64,000 bases of DNA from Arabidopsis thaliana (lineage: Eukaryota > Streptophyta > Magnoliopsida > Brassicales > Brassicaceae), in contig NC_003070.9 in NCBI RefSeq assembly GCF_000001735.4, positions 25,901,971 to 25,965,970 on the forward strand, given 5' to 3'. Shown one piece after another: positions 13,133-24,539 of the stretch. The notes under the pieces were generated by a model. It saw only the letters and a program-made list of their open reading frames with translations, was not told where the DNA came from and made no database searches. A program made the position numbers and the translations under genes. Numbering within the stretch: position 1 is the stretch's first letter; every line of letters begins with the position of its first letter.

Positions 13133-13649
13133 TCCAGTTCCTTTTCCGATTTTTTGTTCTTCCTTCTTCTTCACTTCCTTTTTTTCTTCTCCATTTCTCA
13201 AAAAGGCCACTCCTTTGCTTATCTTTCTCTCTCTCTGCAGCTGAAGAACAGAGAAAAAGGGTTTTTTATTGTCTGACCCAAAGGACCCAGTTTCAATTCA
13301 GCTTTTGTTGTTAGAAATTGAGGTAAAAGATTCAAAATTTGTTCAGAAAAGTGGCACAGATTCTGAAAAATTAATATCTTTCTTCTCACTCTTTTAGCTC
13401 GATTCTAAGCTTAAATCTGGTTTAGGGTTTTTGGAGTTTGTACTGATAAAGCATGATCCTTTTTGTCTTCCGTTGACTGATTCTGTTCCTTTTCTCAATA
13501 TATTGATTTGGGCTTCTCTTGTTCTTCATCGAATCATTGGTCTTCAAGGTGAATGTGTTTGTGTAGTGGCAAGTCTTGTTGGTTTGTAGTGGTTTTGATC
13601 TTGGAGATTTTCTGATTAGTGAGTGGTGTTCATCAAGTATTAGAAGAAG

Positions 13650-15705
13650 ATGGATTTAAGTGCGAAAGATGAGTTTTCAGCAGAGAAGAGGAATCCTGAT
13701 AACTATGATTCTGTTAATAATCCGTCTGGAGATTGGCGAGTTGATTCATATCCTTCAGAGAATCTGATTTCAGCTGGTCCTGCGTCTTGTTCTCCTTCTC
13801 AGATGATGGATTCATTTGGGCAAACTCTTTGGTATGATCCCACGAGTGTTCAGGCTGTTGGTTATGCCGGTTTTAATGGTGGTAATGCTTCGTCTTCTTC
13901 GTTTAGGGGTAGTATTGATAGATCTCTTGAAATGGGTTGGAATCTGCCTAATTTGTTGCCTCCTAAAGGCAATGGTCTTTTCTTACCGAATGCGAGTAGT
14001 TTCCTTCCTCCGAGTATGGCTCAGTTCCCGGCTGATTCAGGTTTTATAGAGCGTGCAGCGAGGTTTTCGCTCTTTAGCGGTGGGAATTTTAGTGATATGG
14101 TGAATCAACCACTTGGGAATTCTGAGGCTATTGGTTTGTTTCTTCAAGGTGGTGGAACAATGCAAGGGCAGTGTCAAAGTAATGAACTTAATGTTGGTGA
14201 ACCTCACAATGATGTATCTGTAGCAGTGAAAGAATCAACTGTTAGATCTAGTGAACAAGCTAAACCGAATGTTCCTGGATCGGGCAATGTATCCGAGGAT
14301 ACTCAGTCTAGTGGTGGTAATGGTCAGAAAGGCAGAGAAACCTCTTCCAACACAAAGAAGAGGAAAAGAAATGGGCAGGTGAAGATTTGAAGTTACTCGT
14401 TTACTTTTGTTCTCTCCGCCTTATTATGTTTCTTTTTGACATTCGTAATCTTTTCTGTTTGTAGAAGAACTCTGAAGCAGCTCAATCACACAGATCCCAG
14501 CAGTCTGAGGAAGAACCAGACAACAATGGTGATGAAAAGCGCAATGATGAGCAAAGTCCAAATTCACCTGGAAAGAAGTCAAACAGTGGGAAACAACAGG
14601 GCAAACAAAGTTCTGATCCTCCAAAAGATGGATATATTCATGTACGGGCACGAAGAGGCCAGGCCACAAATAGCCATAGTCTTGCAGAAAGAGTACAATT
14701 TCTAAAACTATCTTGGAAGTTTAAGTCGAATAGAAGCTATCTCTTCTTGTATTTTTCATCTAATTACTTTGCGATGATAGGTTAGGAGAGAAAAAATTAG
14801 TGAAAGGATGAAGTTTCTTCAAGATCTAGTACCGGGTTGCAACAAGGTAAGGTCACTTTAAGTGTTGATAATGATGGATATTAATATGTAAGAAGAGAGA
14901 CAAAGCTAATTCAGAAAAATGAATGTGTGTTTGCAGGTGACTGGGAAGGCAGTTATGCTTGACGAAATCATAAACTACGTACAATCACTACAACGCCAAG
15001 TTGAGGTATGCCGTTTCCTAATTCTCAACGAGGTGCTCTTTGTGTTTGCTTCTTGTAATCAATTCTTTTGCTCATTTCTCTTTTGCTTAAACAGTTTTTA
15101 TCGATGAAACTTGCAACTGTGAACCCACAAATGGACTTTAACCTTGAAGGTCTTCTTGCAAAAGATGTAAGATATTTTAACTAATTCTCCTAATCATTTG
15201 ATTCGTCATAAGATTCTTATAAACTGAATTCTATGCGCAGGCACTTCAACTACGAGCTGGTTCTTCATCTACAACACCATTCCCACCAAATATGTCAATG
15301 GCTTATCCTCCTCTACCTCATGGATTCATGCAACAAACTCTTTCCAGCATTGGAAGGACCATTACCTCTCCATTGTCTCCTATGAATGGTGGATTCAAGC
15401 GACAGGTATGTATTAGCGGTGTGGAAATTGAACAATTCCGAGCTCAGAATCTGATTTTGTTGGTGATTATTTGTGTAAAATAGGAAACAAATGGATGGGA
15501 GGGTGATTTGCAAAATGTGATCCACATTAACTATGGAGCTGGTGATGTCACACCTGACCCTCAAGCAGCAGCTACAGGTGAAAACTGAAACCTCTTTTAC
15601 TTTCTTTTTTCACCAAGCAATAAGAATTTTGTTTGGTAAAACTTCTCTGTAATTTTTTTTATAACAGCATCTCTTCCAGCTGCAAATATGAAGGTTGAGC
15701 CATGA
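13650..15705 (+). CDS. BHLH49: bHLH49 transcription factor
   Basis: Nuclear bHLH protein of the plant subgroup that includes the CIB/BEE-like factors. Exons are 13650-14378, 14465-14692, 14781-14846, 14937-15005, 15095-15166, 15241-15405, 15484-15577 and 15668-15705, about 486 aa. The N-terminal half is Ser/Asn/Gly-rich with a KKRKRN basic patch, a likely nuclear signal. The bHLH starts at [19 protein letters not shown]. The His-Glu-Arg triad of the basic region (H..AER..R) predicts G-box (CACGTG) binding. The loop and helix 2 ([15 protein letters not shown]) span three small exons, the usual split for this subgroup. It ends KVEP. Acceptor 14781 is chosen over the AG a few bases later because only it gives [11 protein letters not shown] recall AT1G68920. 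Confidence 0.93.
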
Positions 15706-16343
15706 TATTTCGTCCTGTTAGATAGAATATTAAATTATTGTAATCTTTTTTATTTATTTATTTAAAGTTGCTATATGTACTATATTGTAATGATGTTACT
15801 ATTAACGAATACGATACTTAGACTAAACTACTACTAAGCGTTTGAGATTAGTGGAAGAAGAGTATAAACTGTGAACACCAACAATGCAAAATAGTTTTGT
15901 ATAAGTCAATAACATTTTAGTTTGGTCTGCTATCTCAATCTTTGTATTGTGGATTCGTTGTTACGACGGAAAATGCCTGATGCGGCTATATGAAAATATA
16001 ACTCGTTATAAAATTTTGCCAAATAAATGTTATGATGTATAATAGAATATCCAATGGAGTATAGTGATGAAACGATTTTTGACGAATGTTTGAGAAAAAA
16101 GTCTTAACAACGAAACCAGAAATGTTTTAAGAAGATTCCTTGTTTTCTTACAACCCAAAGAGGAGACACACACACAGATTTGGAACGCTTTGACTTGCAA
16201 GCTTCTTCTAAGACACTACTCTAGTAGTCTCTCGGAGATTCTATCTTCACTCTCTGGTTTATTCAATTAAACCGGTTGGTTTAGTTCCATCAATTTTCTT
16301 TTCTCTTTTATTTTTATTGCTAGTTTTGTTTGTTATTTTGAGA
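15706..16343. other. 3' flank of bHLH49 and promoter/leader of the next PPR gene
   Basis: AT-rich spacer between two genes on the same strand. It should hold the bHLH49 3' UTR and, around 16150-16340, the leader of the PPR gene. No further ORF or RNA is visible. Confidence 0.6.
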
Positions 16344-18575
16344 ATGGCGTCGAACTACTACTCTGTTCAGATAAAGCAATGCATTGGGTTGGGAGCTAGA
16401 AATCAGAGTCGTTATGTGAAGATGATCCACGGGAATATCATCAGAGCTCTTCCATATCCAGAGACGTTTTTGTATAACAACATCGTCCACGCGTATGCGT
16501 TAATGAAAAGCTCCACTTATGCACGCCGAGTGTTCGACAGAATTCCCCAACCAAACCTTTTCTCCTGGAACAATCTTCTCTTAGCTTATTCAAAAGCTGG
16601 GCTTATCTCAGAGATGGAAAGTACCTTTGAGAAGCTTCCTGATAGAGATGGTGTCACTTGGAACGTGCTTATTGAAGGCTATTCATTGAGTGGATTGGTT
16701 GGTGCAGCTGTTAAGGCTTATAATACGATGATGAGAGATTTTTCTGCTAATTTGACTAGGGTTACGTTGATGACAATGTTGAAACTTTCTTCTAGCAATG
16801 GCCATGTTAGTTTGGGGAAGCAGATTCATGGGCAGGTTATCAAACTTGGGTTTGAGTCTTATCTTTTAGTTGGGAGTCCATTGTTGTATATGTATGCAAA
16901 TGTTGGTTGCATCTCTGATGCAAAGAAGGTTTTTTACGGGTTGGACGATAGAAATACGGTTATGTACAATTCGTTGATGGGTGGACTTCTAGCATGTGGA
17001 ATGATTGAAGATGCACTGCAGTTGTTTCGAGGAATGGAGAAAGATTCAGTTTCTTGGGCAGCGATGATTAAAGGACTTGCTCAAAACGGACTTGCAAAGG
17101 AGGCTATTGAATGTTTCAGAGAGATGAAAGTACAAGGCTTGAAGATGGATCAGTATCCTTTTGGAAGTGTACTGCCTGCTTGTGGAGGATTAGGAGCAAT
17201 AAACGAAGGGAAACAGATTCATGCTTGTATAATCAGGACCAATTTTCAGGATCACATTTATGTAGGTAGTGCTCTCATTGACATGTATTGCAAGTGTAAG
17301 TGTTTACATTATGCAAAGACTGTTTTTGATAGAATGAAGCAGAAGAATGTTGTGTCTTGGACAGCAATGGTTGTGGGTTATGGCCAGACCGGGCGTGCTG
17401 AAGAGGCTGTTAAGATTTTCCTTGATATGCAAAGAAGTGGAATTGACCCAGATCATTATACTCTGGGACAAGCGATCAGTGCTTGTGCCAACGTAAGTAG
17501 CTTAGAAGAGGGCTCCCAGTTTCATGGAAAAGCTATAACTTCTGGCCTAATACATTATGTCACTGTTTCAAATTCATTGGTGACTCTGTATGGAAAATGT
17601 GGAGATATTGATGATTCGACTAGGTTGTTCAACGAGATGAATGTCAGGGATGCAGTCTCTTGGACTGCAATGGTTTCTGCGTATGCGCAATTTGGAAGGG
17701 CCGTCGAGACTATTCAGTTGTTTGACAAAATGGTACAACATGGTCTAAAACCTGATGGAGTGACTTTGACCGGTGTTATTTCAGCTTGCAGTAGGGCAGG
17801 ATTAGTGGAGAAAGGACAAAGATATTTTAAGTTAATGACAAGTGAATATGGAATAGTGCCAAGTATTGGTCATTATTCTTGCATGATCGATCTCTTCAGT
17901 CGATCTGGAAGGTTAGAGGAAGCCATGCGTTTTATAAATGGGATGCCTTTTCCTCCAGATGCAATTGGTTGGACTACTTTACTCAGCGCATGTAGAAATA
18001 AAGGTAACTTGGAAATAGGTAAATGGGCGGCTGAATCACTCATAGAATTAGATCCTCATCATCCCGCTGGTTATACGCTATTATCAAGCATATACGCTTC
18101 AAAAGGGAAATGGGATAGTGTGGCCCAGTTAAGACGGGGAATGAGAGAGAAGAACGTGAAGAAAGAACCCGGACAGAGTTGGATCAAATGGAAAGGAAAA
18201 TTGCACAGTTTCTCAGCTGATGACGAGTCAAGTCCATATTTAGATCAGATATATGCTAAGCTTGAGGAATTGAACAATAAAATCATAGATAATGGTTATA
18301 AACCAGATACCAGTTTTGTCCATCATGATGTCGAGGAAGCTGTTAAGGTAAAGATGCTTAACTATCACAGTGAAAGGCTTGCAATAGCTTTTGGATTGAT
18401 ATTTGTACCCTCAGGGCAACCTATTAGAGTAGGAAAAAATCTTAGAGTGTGTGTGGATTGCCACAATGCCACTAAACATATCTCCAGCGTCACTGGTAGA
18501 GAGATACTTGTCAGAGATGCTGTTAGGTTTCACCGTTTTAAAGATGGAACTTGCTCATGTGGAGATTTCTGGTAG
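16344..18575 (+). CDS. PLS-class pentatricopeptide repeat protein with E and DYW domains
   Basis: Intronless, 743 aa from ATG at 16344; the open frame extends upstream but without a better ATG. It contains a long run of P-, L- and S-type PPR motifs (for example FSWNNLLLAYSKAG, VSWTAMVVGYGQTG, VTLTGVISACSRAG). E motifs follow near residues 570-630, then a C-terminal DYW deaminase-like domain with HSERLAIAFGL (the HxE zinc/catalytic motif), CVDCHNATK and the end CSCGDFW. Such proteins bind organellar RNA and direct C-to-U editing. The final tripeptide is DFW instead of DYW, a conservative change. The leader peptide is not clear enough to choose plastid or mitochondrion. The editing target cannot be read here. 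I recall AT1G68930. Confidence 0.93.
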   Translation: MASNYYSVQIKQCIGLGARNQSRYVKMIHGNIIRALPYPETFLYNNIVHAYALMKSSTYARRVFDRIPQPNLFSWNNLLLAYSKAGLISEMESTFEKLPDRDGVTWNVLIEGYSLSGLVGAAVKAYNTMMRDFSANLTRVTLMTMLKLSSSNGHVSLGKQIHGQVIKLGFESYLLVGSPLLYMYANVGCISDAKKVFYGLDDRNTVMYNSLMGGLLACGMIEDALQLFRGMEKDSVSWAAMIKGLAQNGLAKEAIECFREMKVQGLKMDQYPFGSVLPACGGLGAINEGKQIHACIIRTNFQDHIYVGSALIDMYCKCKCLHYAKTVFDRMKQKNVVSWTAMVVGYGQTGRAEEAVKIFLDMQRSGIDPDHYTLGQAISACANVSSLEEGSQFHGKAITSGLIHYVTVSNSLVTLYGKCGDIDDSTRLFNEMNVRDAVSWTAMVSAYAQFGRAVETIQLFDKMVQHGLKPDGVTLTGVISACSRAGLVEKGQRYFKLMTSEYGIVPSIGHYSCMIDLFSRSGRLEEAMRFINGMPFPPDAIGWTTLLSACRNKGNLEIGKWAAESLIELDPHHPAGYTLLSSIYASKGKWDSVAQLRRGMREKNVKKEPGQSWIKWKGKLHSFSADDESSPYLDQIYAKLEELNNKIIDNGYKPDTSFVHHDVEEAVKVKMLNYHSERLAIAFGLIFVPSGQPIRVGKNLRVCVDCHNATKHISSVTGREILVRDAVRFHRFKDGTCSCGDFW

Positions 18576-18670
18576 GTTTTATCTTGGAATTTTCTGAACA
18601 TAGAGCGAAGTATGATGAATCTCCATCACTAGTCTGAAATATCAAAACAGAGCCAGGAAGATTCAAGTAA

Positions 18671-18960
18671 GACTTATCTCTCTTTGCTTTCAATATTGTC
18701 TCATTTTCTGATGCTAGTCTTCTAAATTTATTTTGTCCTGCCTGATTAGTTGCATTGGACTCCAATTGGGTGAATTGGCCTAGATATTTTGACAGGGTGC
18801 ATTCATATAATTCGACTGCAACATCGACAAAGCTGGAGAACGTGAATTGTAAGACCTATCAGGATTTGTGATCTTATATATTATAAAGTTGGAAGATGGG
18901 TGGTTTAGTTTTCGTTGTTTCAATATGCTAACTGGAAATTGGTGTTCTATAAAGGCATGT
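18671..18960. repeat. Direct repeat, copy A
   Basis: About 290 bp that returns at 19633-19945 in the same orientation. The repeats share, for example, GTTGCATTGGACTCCAATTG and the stretch ending GCTAACTGGAAAT, with scattered substitutions and small indels. It lies just after the DYW-PPR stop codon. Copy B lies just after the PUB42 stop codon, so this looks like duplicated 3' flank of PUB42. Confidence 0.8.
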
Positions 18961-19080
18961 ATAGAACCACAAACACTAAAGCTCTTTGGGATTTTACGTC
19001 ACACAAATCTTTTTGTATAGGATATCTTTTTACTAACTGATTAGAATTTGTATCTGACTTTATGTGCTCTATTGGTAATA

Positions 19081-19150
19081 GCAGATAATGCTGATTGCTG
19101 AGTCCACTACTTCCACTTTATCACTCTGCAAACATGCTAGAAGCTGTGTA
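19081..19150 (-). pseudogene. Fragment of the PUB42 armadillo coding region
   Basis: About 65 bp nearly identical to PUB42 coding sequence at 20350-20413, including CCACTTTATCACTCTGCAAA, but with a roughly 10-bp insertion and no open frame around it. Its order relative to repeat copy A matches the order of copy B and PUB42, with about 300 bp missing. It is a decayed partial duplicate of the PUB42 3' end. Confidence 0.75.
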
Positions 19151-19482
19151 CTAAGCAGTGACCTGCATACAAAAGTAAGGCACAGAGACCAAACATCTAA
19201 AAATTGGTGAATGGTTGTATGCATTGGTGTGAACTAGTTATGAAATATCTTCAATATCATAACTAGTTCAGATTTAATGTTGGTTTTGATAAGACAACTT
19301 GGAACCACACATATATCTATAAATTTGAACAAATGTATATTTTTAGCCAACTTTGCAATCGAGAAAAATAAAATAGTCGACAGTGTTCCTAACACAGAAA
19401 GATGAACACATACATTCAGAACAGAGTTCAATCATACCAAGTCAAAGAAATATACAAGTGGATTGAGAAGTCTGGACTATTT

Positions 19483-19626
19483 TCAGACATGGACAGAAGC
19501 AGAATGTAAGACTTTGACGCTAAATGAGTGTGAGAGAGGATCAAGTTTGTAGACAGCACCGGACCACACAATCTTCCCCCAAATCTCGCCTCCATCGCCT
19601 CTCTCCACGGAAATCTCAGCACACCA
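19483..19626 (-). pseudogene. C-terminal remnant of an F-box/kelch-type protein (probable)
   Basis: An unbroken 48-codon stretch with a terminal TGA reads WCAEISVERGDGGEIWG and then KIVWSGAVYKLD. This resembles the C-terminus of Arabidopsis F-box/kelch proteins (WCAEI-ERR-GGEIWGK-EW). There is no start codon, F-box or kelch repeat nearby, and the fragment stops a few bases before repeat copy B. The resemblance is from memory; a protein search would settle it. Confidence 0.5.
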
Positions 19627-19632
19627 ATCATG

Positions 19633-19945
19633 GGACTTATCTCTCTTTACTTTCAATATTTTCTCACTTTCTAATCCTATCCTTCTAATTTTATTTAGAT
19701 GTCAATCATTGTGAATAGGATTATGAGCCTGCTTAGTTGCATTGGACTCCAATTGGGTGAATTGGCTAAGAAATTTCGACATGGTGCATTCATATAATTC
19801 GACTGCAACCTCTATAAAGCTGGAAAACATGAATGGTAAGACCTATCTGGATTTGTGATATTATATACTGTAAAGTTGAAGATTGGGGGTTTAGTTTCTG
19901 TTGTTACAGTACGCTAACTGGAAATCGGTGTACTATACAACGTAA
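19633..19945. repeat. Direct repeat, copy B
   Basis: Counterpart of the copy at 18671-18960, in the same orientation. It lies between the F-box/kelch-like remnant and the PUB42 stop codon and probably overlaps the PUB42 3' UTR. Confidence 0.8.
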
Positions 19946-20030
19946 AATCACAATTCAAACCGAAAACTTTATACACAGTGAGCAGAGCAATAGTTCATAA
20001 CAGTTAAGGTTTTGACATGTTAGTTTTCTT

Positions 20031-23000
20031 TTATGTGATATAAGTAGAGAAACTTGGCATCTTGTCCAAACGCCTCAGTATATTTTCTGCCATCTGCCTT
20101 GTGTTACCATCTCCACGATGGAAGGCACTAACCAACATACCTGACAACATCCTATCTTGTGATATTTCGCTGGCATACTTATCTCCGCCTCTAATAATGA
20201 ACTTGTCAATCATCCAAAATGCTTTCTGCAATAGAGACTCTTTCTTGTGTTCCTTGACTGCATTTAGAATTAGTTGTACTGCATTCATTTCACTCAGCAT
20301 GCTTAAACTCTTCTCCACTTCGACCTTGTCATCTAATAGCGTGCATATAGCAGCTAATGCTGACTCCACTACCTCCACTTTATCACTCTGCAAACATGCT
20401 AGAAGCTTTGTGATTGCATTTGCTTCAACCAAGCAAAATGTGTTTTTTGCAGAACATACGCCTCTGTGGATTGCACAGATCTCTATCTGCTTCTTTTTGG
20501 ATGAACGGAGGGAGAAAGACCTAGGCATACTCAGTGATCCCATGAATTTTGTGCTCCTAGGTTGGGGTGGCCTCGATAAAGTCATAGTTGTAGATGATAG
20601 ATTTTCTAGTCCAGTTGCTGATAACCTTTGAACTTCGTCGCTTGATGTTTTCATCAATAAATCAACAAACACTGATGTCAAATCGTGGTTTCTGGCTAGG
20701 TACATCATTTGGGGCTCGTACAGTGTAGTTGTGAATCTCACTAAGATGCCAACGAGACCTTCCAAGAAATCAGTTGCATACCTGCTTGTTCGTGCTCCAC
20801 TTCTTTGAATCAGATGGATTGCATGCAGAATTTCAGACACTATGCTCTCGTTGACCAGTGCTAAATTAAGAGTCAGATTCTGATGAGGAAGTTTAGCAAG
20901 TAACTTGGCTGAAACAGCATGCTTTTCTGTTATTTGATTTGCTTCTACTGGGCACTGGATAAGATTCTCTGGCTGACCTCTAGTTTTACATAGTCTCTCT
21001 GATAGCGTGTGACCGATGTAGGGGGTAAGGGCTATTAGAAGTTTTAATGCTCCAACCCCTAATTCGTCATGAGGATTGTTGATGAGTTCTATCATGGCAA
21101 AGCTTGCGTCGGTTTCTTTGATCACTGAGACGATTGTTGCCATCGCTCTAGGTGATTTGGACAAGGATAGGAGAATCCTGATCAAATCAATGTTAAGATC
21201 ATCTGGGCTTGAGTTCTTGAGCATGTGGATGATGTTGTATACAAAGTAATCCGAGCCTAATGTGTGGCCATGAGTATTCACCTCAAAGGTCTCATGTTCC
21301 AGCCCAGATTCCAGTATGTTTGCAAGTATTGTAGCAGCTTCGTTCCTGGAGTTCATCAGATCACTAAACACTCGCTTCGTGAACATTTCTTCGACCATGA
21401 TCTTGATGATGCCGACCTCTACCAGTATCTTGTTGTTGGGGTGATACAATGAAATATGAGCAAGAGCTTTGAAGGCGGCTCTTCTAGCGTCAATATTTTC
21501 ACTTTGCACCAGCCCAATGAGCGCAGGGCAAGCCTTCTCAGCTACATAAGTTTTTTTCTCATGTCCAATATCAATTTCCACAAGGTACGCAGCCATTGCC
21601 ACCTGAGTCTCCTCACTCCCTGCCATATATCATTCGGAAGTAAACTGATATTAATCAACATCAATTCATTGTTTATCATTTCGCTCCAGGTAATGCTTGT
21701 ATAGCAACTATGCTTCATAAACTTTGGAGAGAAAAGCAGTAATGAATTACCTTCTGCTAGATGGCCCAGAAGAGGTTCCAATAGTCCACTCTCTGCCATT
21801 TGCTTGATGTTCTCAGGACACTTCTCTAAATTTCTTAAGATTTGGTCTGATGTTTCAGATGCAAAGGAATCCAACTCCCTGTTATACTTTGCGGTAACTA
21901 ACATTAGTATCGCCCCTCTAGCAGTCCCAATCTTCTCACATGCATGTTGGGATTTTGAAAGCTCAAGCAGTAAGGCTTGTGCTGCATGTCTTACAGGCTG
22001 GTGACTGCTTCCCAAAAGTTTGATTACGCATGACATAGTTATTGTCTTCACAATCATTTCCTGTAAGACAACTTTGAAATATAAAAGTCTATTGAAACAA
22101 GAAGTAGAACTGCTGTGTCTAGCTAGGACAAATAATCACAGCAGCGCATATCGTCTAAGGTAGTGTGCTATTGCATAATAGGTATGTGAAAGAGATCCAA
22201 CCTTTCCGTCATCAGTTTCTTCATCTGCCAGTGTCCTTAAGAACTTTAGTAGTTCAAACCTCACATCTTTACTTCTGTACGTCAGGTATCTATCAAGCAG
22301 CTGAATGATCCCAGCTTCACGGACTTGTACCTTGTTGTACTCTTTCCCTTCACAGGTCATTTGCAGATCTCTTAACGCGTCGATGACCATACTTTCTGAA
22401 CCGCCTAAGGATAAAGCTGCATGAGCCACTTTGATTCTTGCTGCCTCGTTACGTACTTTCCATTCCTGAATGATGGTTTTCAAGACAACATTTGCACTTA
22501 ATTCAGTGGTCAACTTTTGACCCGTAACTGGACAGTTGATCTCATCGGAGTTTCCAAAACTGTCAAACCACTCTATTACTGCTTGTCTTTCGCAGGTTAC
22601 TCCTGTTTCTGTGGTGACTGGATCTTCCATTATCTCTTTGGTCAACGGGCAGATGAAAGCTTGGTATGGAGGTTCCATGAACTGTGTCACCTGTGGTAAC
22701 ATTGACAATGATTCACTAAGATTTCCATACTTTCTCTGGCTGCTAGCATTCGAGCTCTGGCTTGGGATATCTGGTATTTCGGTACTTTGTGATTGTGATT
22801 TACTGAGATTCCCATGCTTTCTCTGGCTGCTAACATTTGTGCTCTGGCTTGGGATATCTGGTATTTCGGTTACTAGTGATTGTGATTCACTATGATTTCC
22901 ATGCTTTCTCTGGCGGCTAACATCTGTGCTCTTGCTTGGGATATCTGGTATATCAGTCATTTGTGATTGTGATTCACTATACATCATGTAACTTTCATAG

Positions 23001-23695
23001 GAAAATTCAGGATCAGTGGGATAGAGGTCTTCCTCCATTTGCTCAGACACAATATCCGGTGTATGCTTTGCAGAAATCTTCTGCTGCCCATTGTTTATCA
23101 TCTCACTTTTACTACCATCTCCAATGGTAGCATTTTGCATCTCATTTGAAAGAGACTGAATAACAACTCCTATATATTCTTCCTCGTCGAATGTTGATTC
23201 AGGTATGGACTGCAAAGTTTCACCCATCTGCTTTACAACGCCTTCAAAACCTGCCTCAATGCTTCTCAGATCAGTAGTTGATTCGGCTTCGTTGCTTTCT
23301 TGAGATTTCTCAACCAGTTTCTTGGCAACATCTACACTATCGGATAGTGATTCAAAAATATCAATTGAACATATGACGTTGCTCTCTGCTGTCTGTATCT
23401 CCATTAACACAACTGAAACTCGATAAAAGTAGCAAGCGCATTCGAGGAACCTCTCTGTTTCTGCTTGTAAGGACTCCAAGGATGTGATTACCTCAGAAAT
23501 GGACCTCAACAACGATCCAATTAGTGTATCACTTGTGCCTATATCTTCTTCTTGACTCTGAGATCACATAAATAGGGAGAAAGGTGAGATTTCGTTGGTT
23601 TGAGAATTTGATGATTCGAAAGATACGATCAAGAATTTTTTTGAAGGTGCAAAAGGAAAAAAACAAGAGAAGATTGAAGAAAGTCTTACCGACAT
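20031..23695 (-). CDS. PUB42: PUB42, U-box/armadillo E3 ubiquitin ligase
   Basis: Cytosolic or membrane-associated E3 ligase of the SAUL1/PUB43/PUB44 group. Exons are 23695-23690, 23557-22202, 22060-21751 and 21619-20031, giving 1086 aa. The order is a helical UND-like N-terminus, a Ser-rich linker with three near-identical 29-residue repeats (IPDIPS, QRKHGN), a U-box near residues 300-375 (FICPLTKEIMEDPV, CPVTGQ), then armadillo repeats to the C-terminus (ending SFSTYIT). The first exon contributes only ATG TCG. This start is preferred because the frame stays open with SQEEDIGTSDTL upstream of the first internal Met. Starting at the internal Met (residue 54) gives 1033 aa, the length I remember from databases. 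I recall AT1G68940. Confidence 0.9.
22706..22975 (-). repeat. Three in-frame tandem repeats of 87 bp inside PUB42
   Basis: Encodes three copies of a unit with SESQS, T-IPDIPSQST and S-QRKHGN, followed by a partial fourth (SESLSML). DNA units are highly similar and 87 bp apart, so copy number could easily change. They lie in the low-complexity linker just before the U-box. Confidence 0.85.
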
Positions 23696-23697
23696 CC

Positions 23698-23700
23698 CAT
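23698..23700 (-). other. Upstream ATG overlapping the PUB42 start (uORF)
   Basis: ATG begins five bases before the proposed PUB42 start, in another frame. After splicing it reads MGCRVKKKI then stop, so it overlaps the main start codon. Ribosomes beginning here would bypass the extended N-terminus, which could favour the internal Met start. Confidence 0.45.
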
Positions 23701-24539
23701 TTGTTCAAAGCTGGTCTTGTCTTACTCTGCTTACCAAGTCTCCAACTGTAACTTCATCAAGCAGAAGACTTGAAGGACACACTTGGTCCTCTGTTTCAGA
23801 GAAGTTGGAACCCACTAAAGGTAAATTTGTTGCTCTGACGATGATTGATGAGACGACTTTTTAGGAGGAAGTGGGGACACAGTAAAATTCCATAGGACTA
23901 TGTAAAGAAGTTGAAGGAGTCAAATCAGAAACTCTGATTCAGAGTACTTACTTTGTTAAGCCATATAAAGCCCCAAACATTTTCTTTACGAAAACATGTG
24001 TTTGGATTTTGTTGACTTTGTTTGTTTCTTCTTGCACTATCTCTCTGCAGATTGGTCAGACCACAAACCAAAAGGTGAATGAATGATGATGGTTAGAGAA
24101 AGTTGATCTGAAACTTCTTGTGGTTTGATTTTTGACATTTTCCTGATATTTAAATGTAGTTTGTTTAAATAATAGAAGGATTCGGTAGGTACTGTCCAAT
24201 GTCACTATCTTGCTTTCTTTTATGGGTAATTTATTTAAAGATAAAATCTTGAATTGGTAAAAAGATATGCCATTGGATCACATTGACTTGTATATATATT
24301 TTGCAATGTTTGTTCTGGTCTTGCGGAAATATATGATCAAGTCGTTGGTTCTTACTTGGCTGTTGGGAGTACAATATATACATATTTGACATTACTATAT
24401 ATCAAAAGATATAGAGTTTTCAATTCATTACCAATTGTTTTGAGTTGTGCAAGTCCATAATTTATTACACTTTTTACATTGCTTGCCTTGAACTCACTTT
24501 GAAAGCATAGAAAGAGATAACTTTTCTCTCTGTTTTCCA
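23701..24539. other. PUB42 upstream region
   Basis: The 5' leader and promoter of PUB42 occupy the left part. No coding sequence is supported: the only longer frame (24352-24540, minus) has no recognisable content. Confidence 0.55.

Noticed and set aside
13090-13314. 74-codon ORF before bHLH49
   Set aside because: It begins upstream of the TATA box at 13126 and overlaps the CT-rich leader, so its start would not be transcribed; content is low complexity.
20062-20631. 189-codon plus-strand ORF
   Set aside because: Antisense to the PUB42 armadillo exon; no domain and no promoter.
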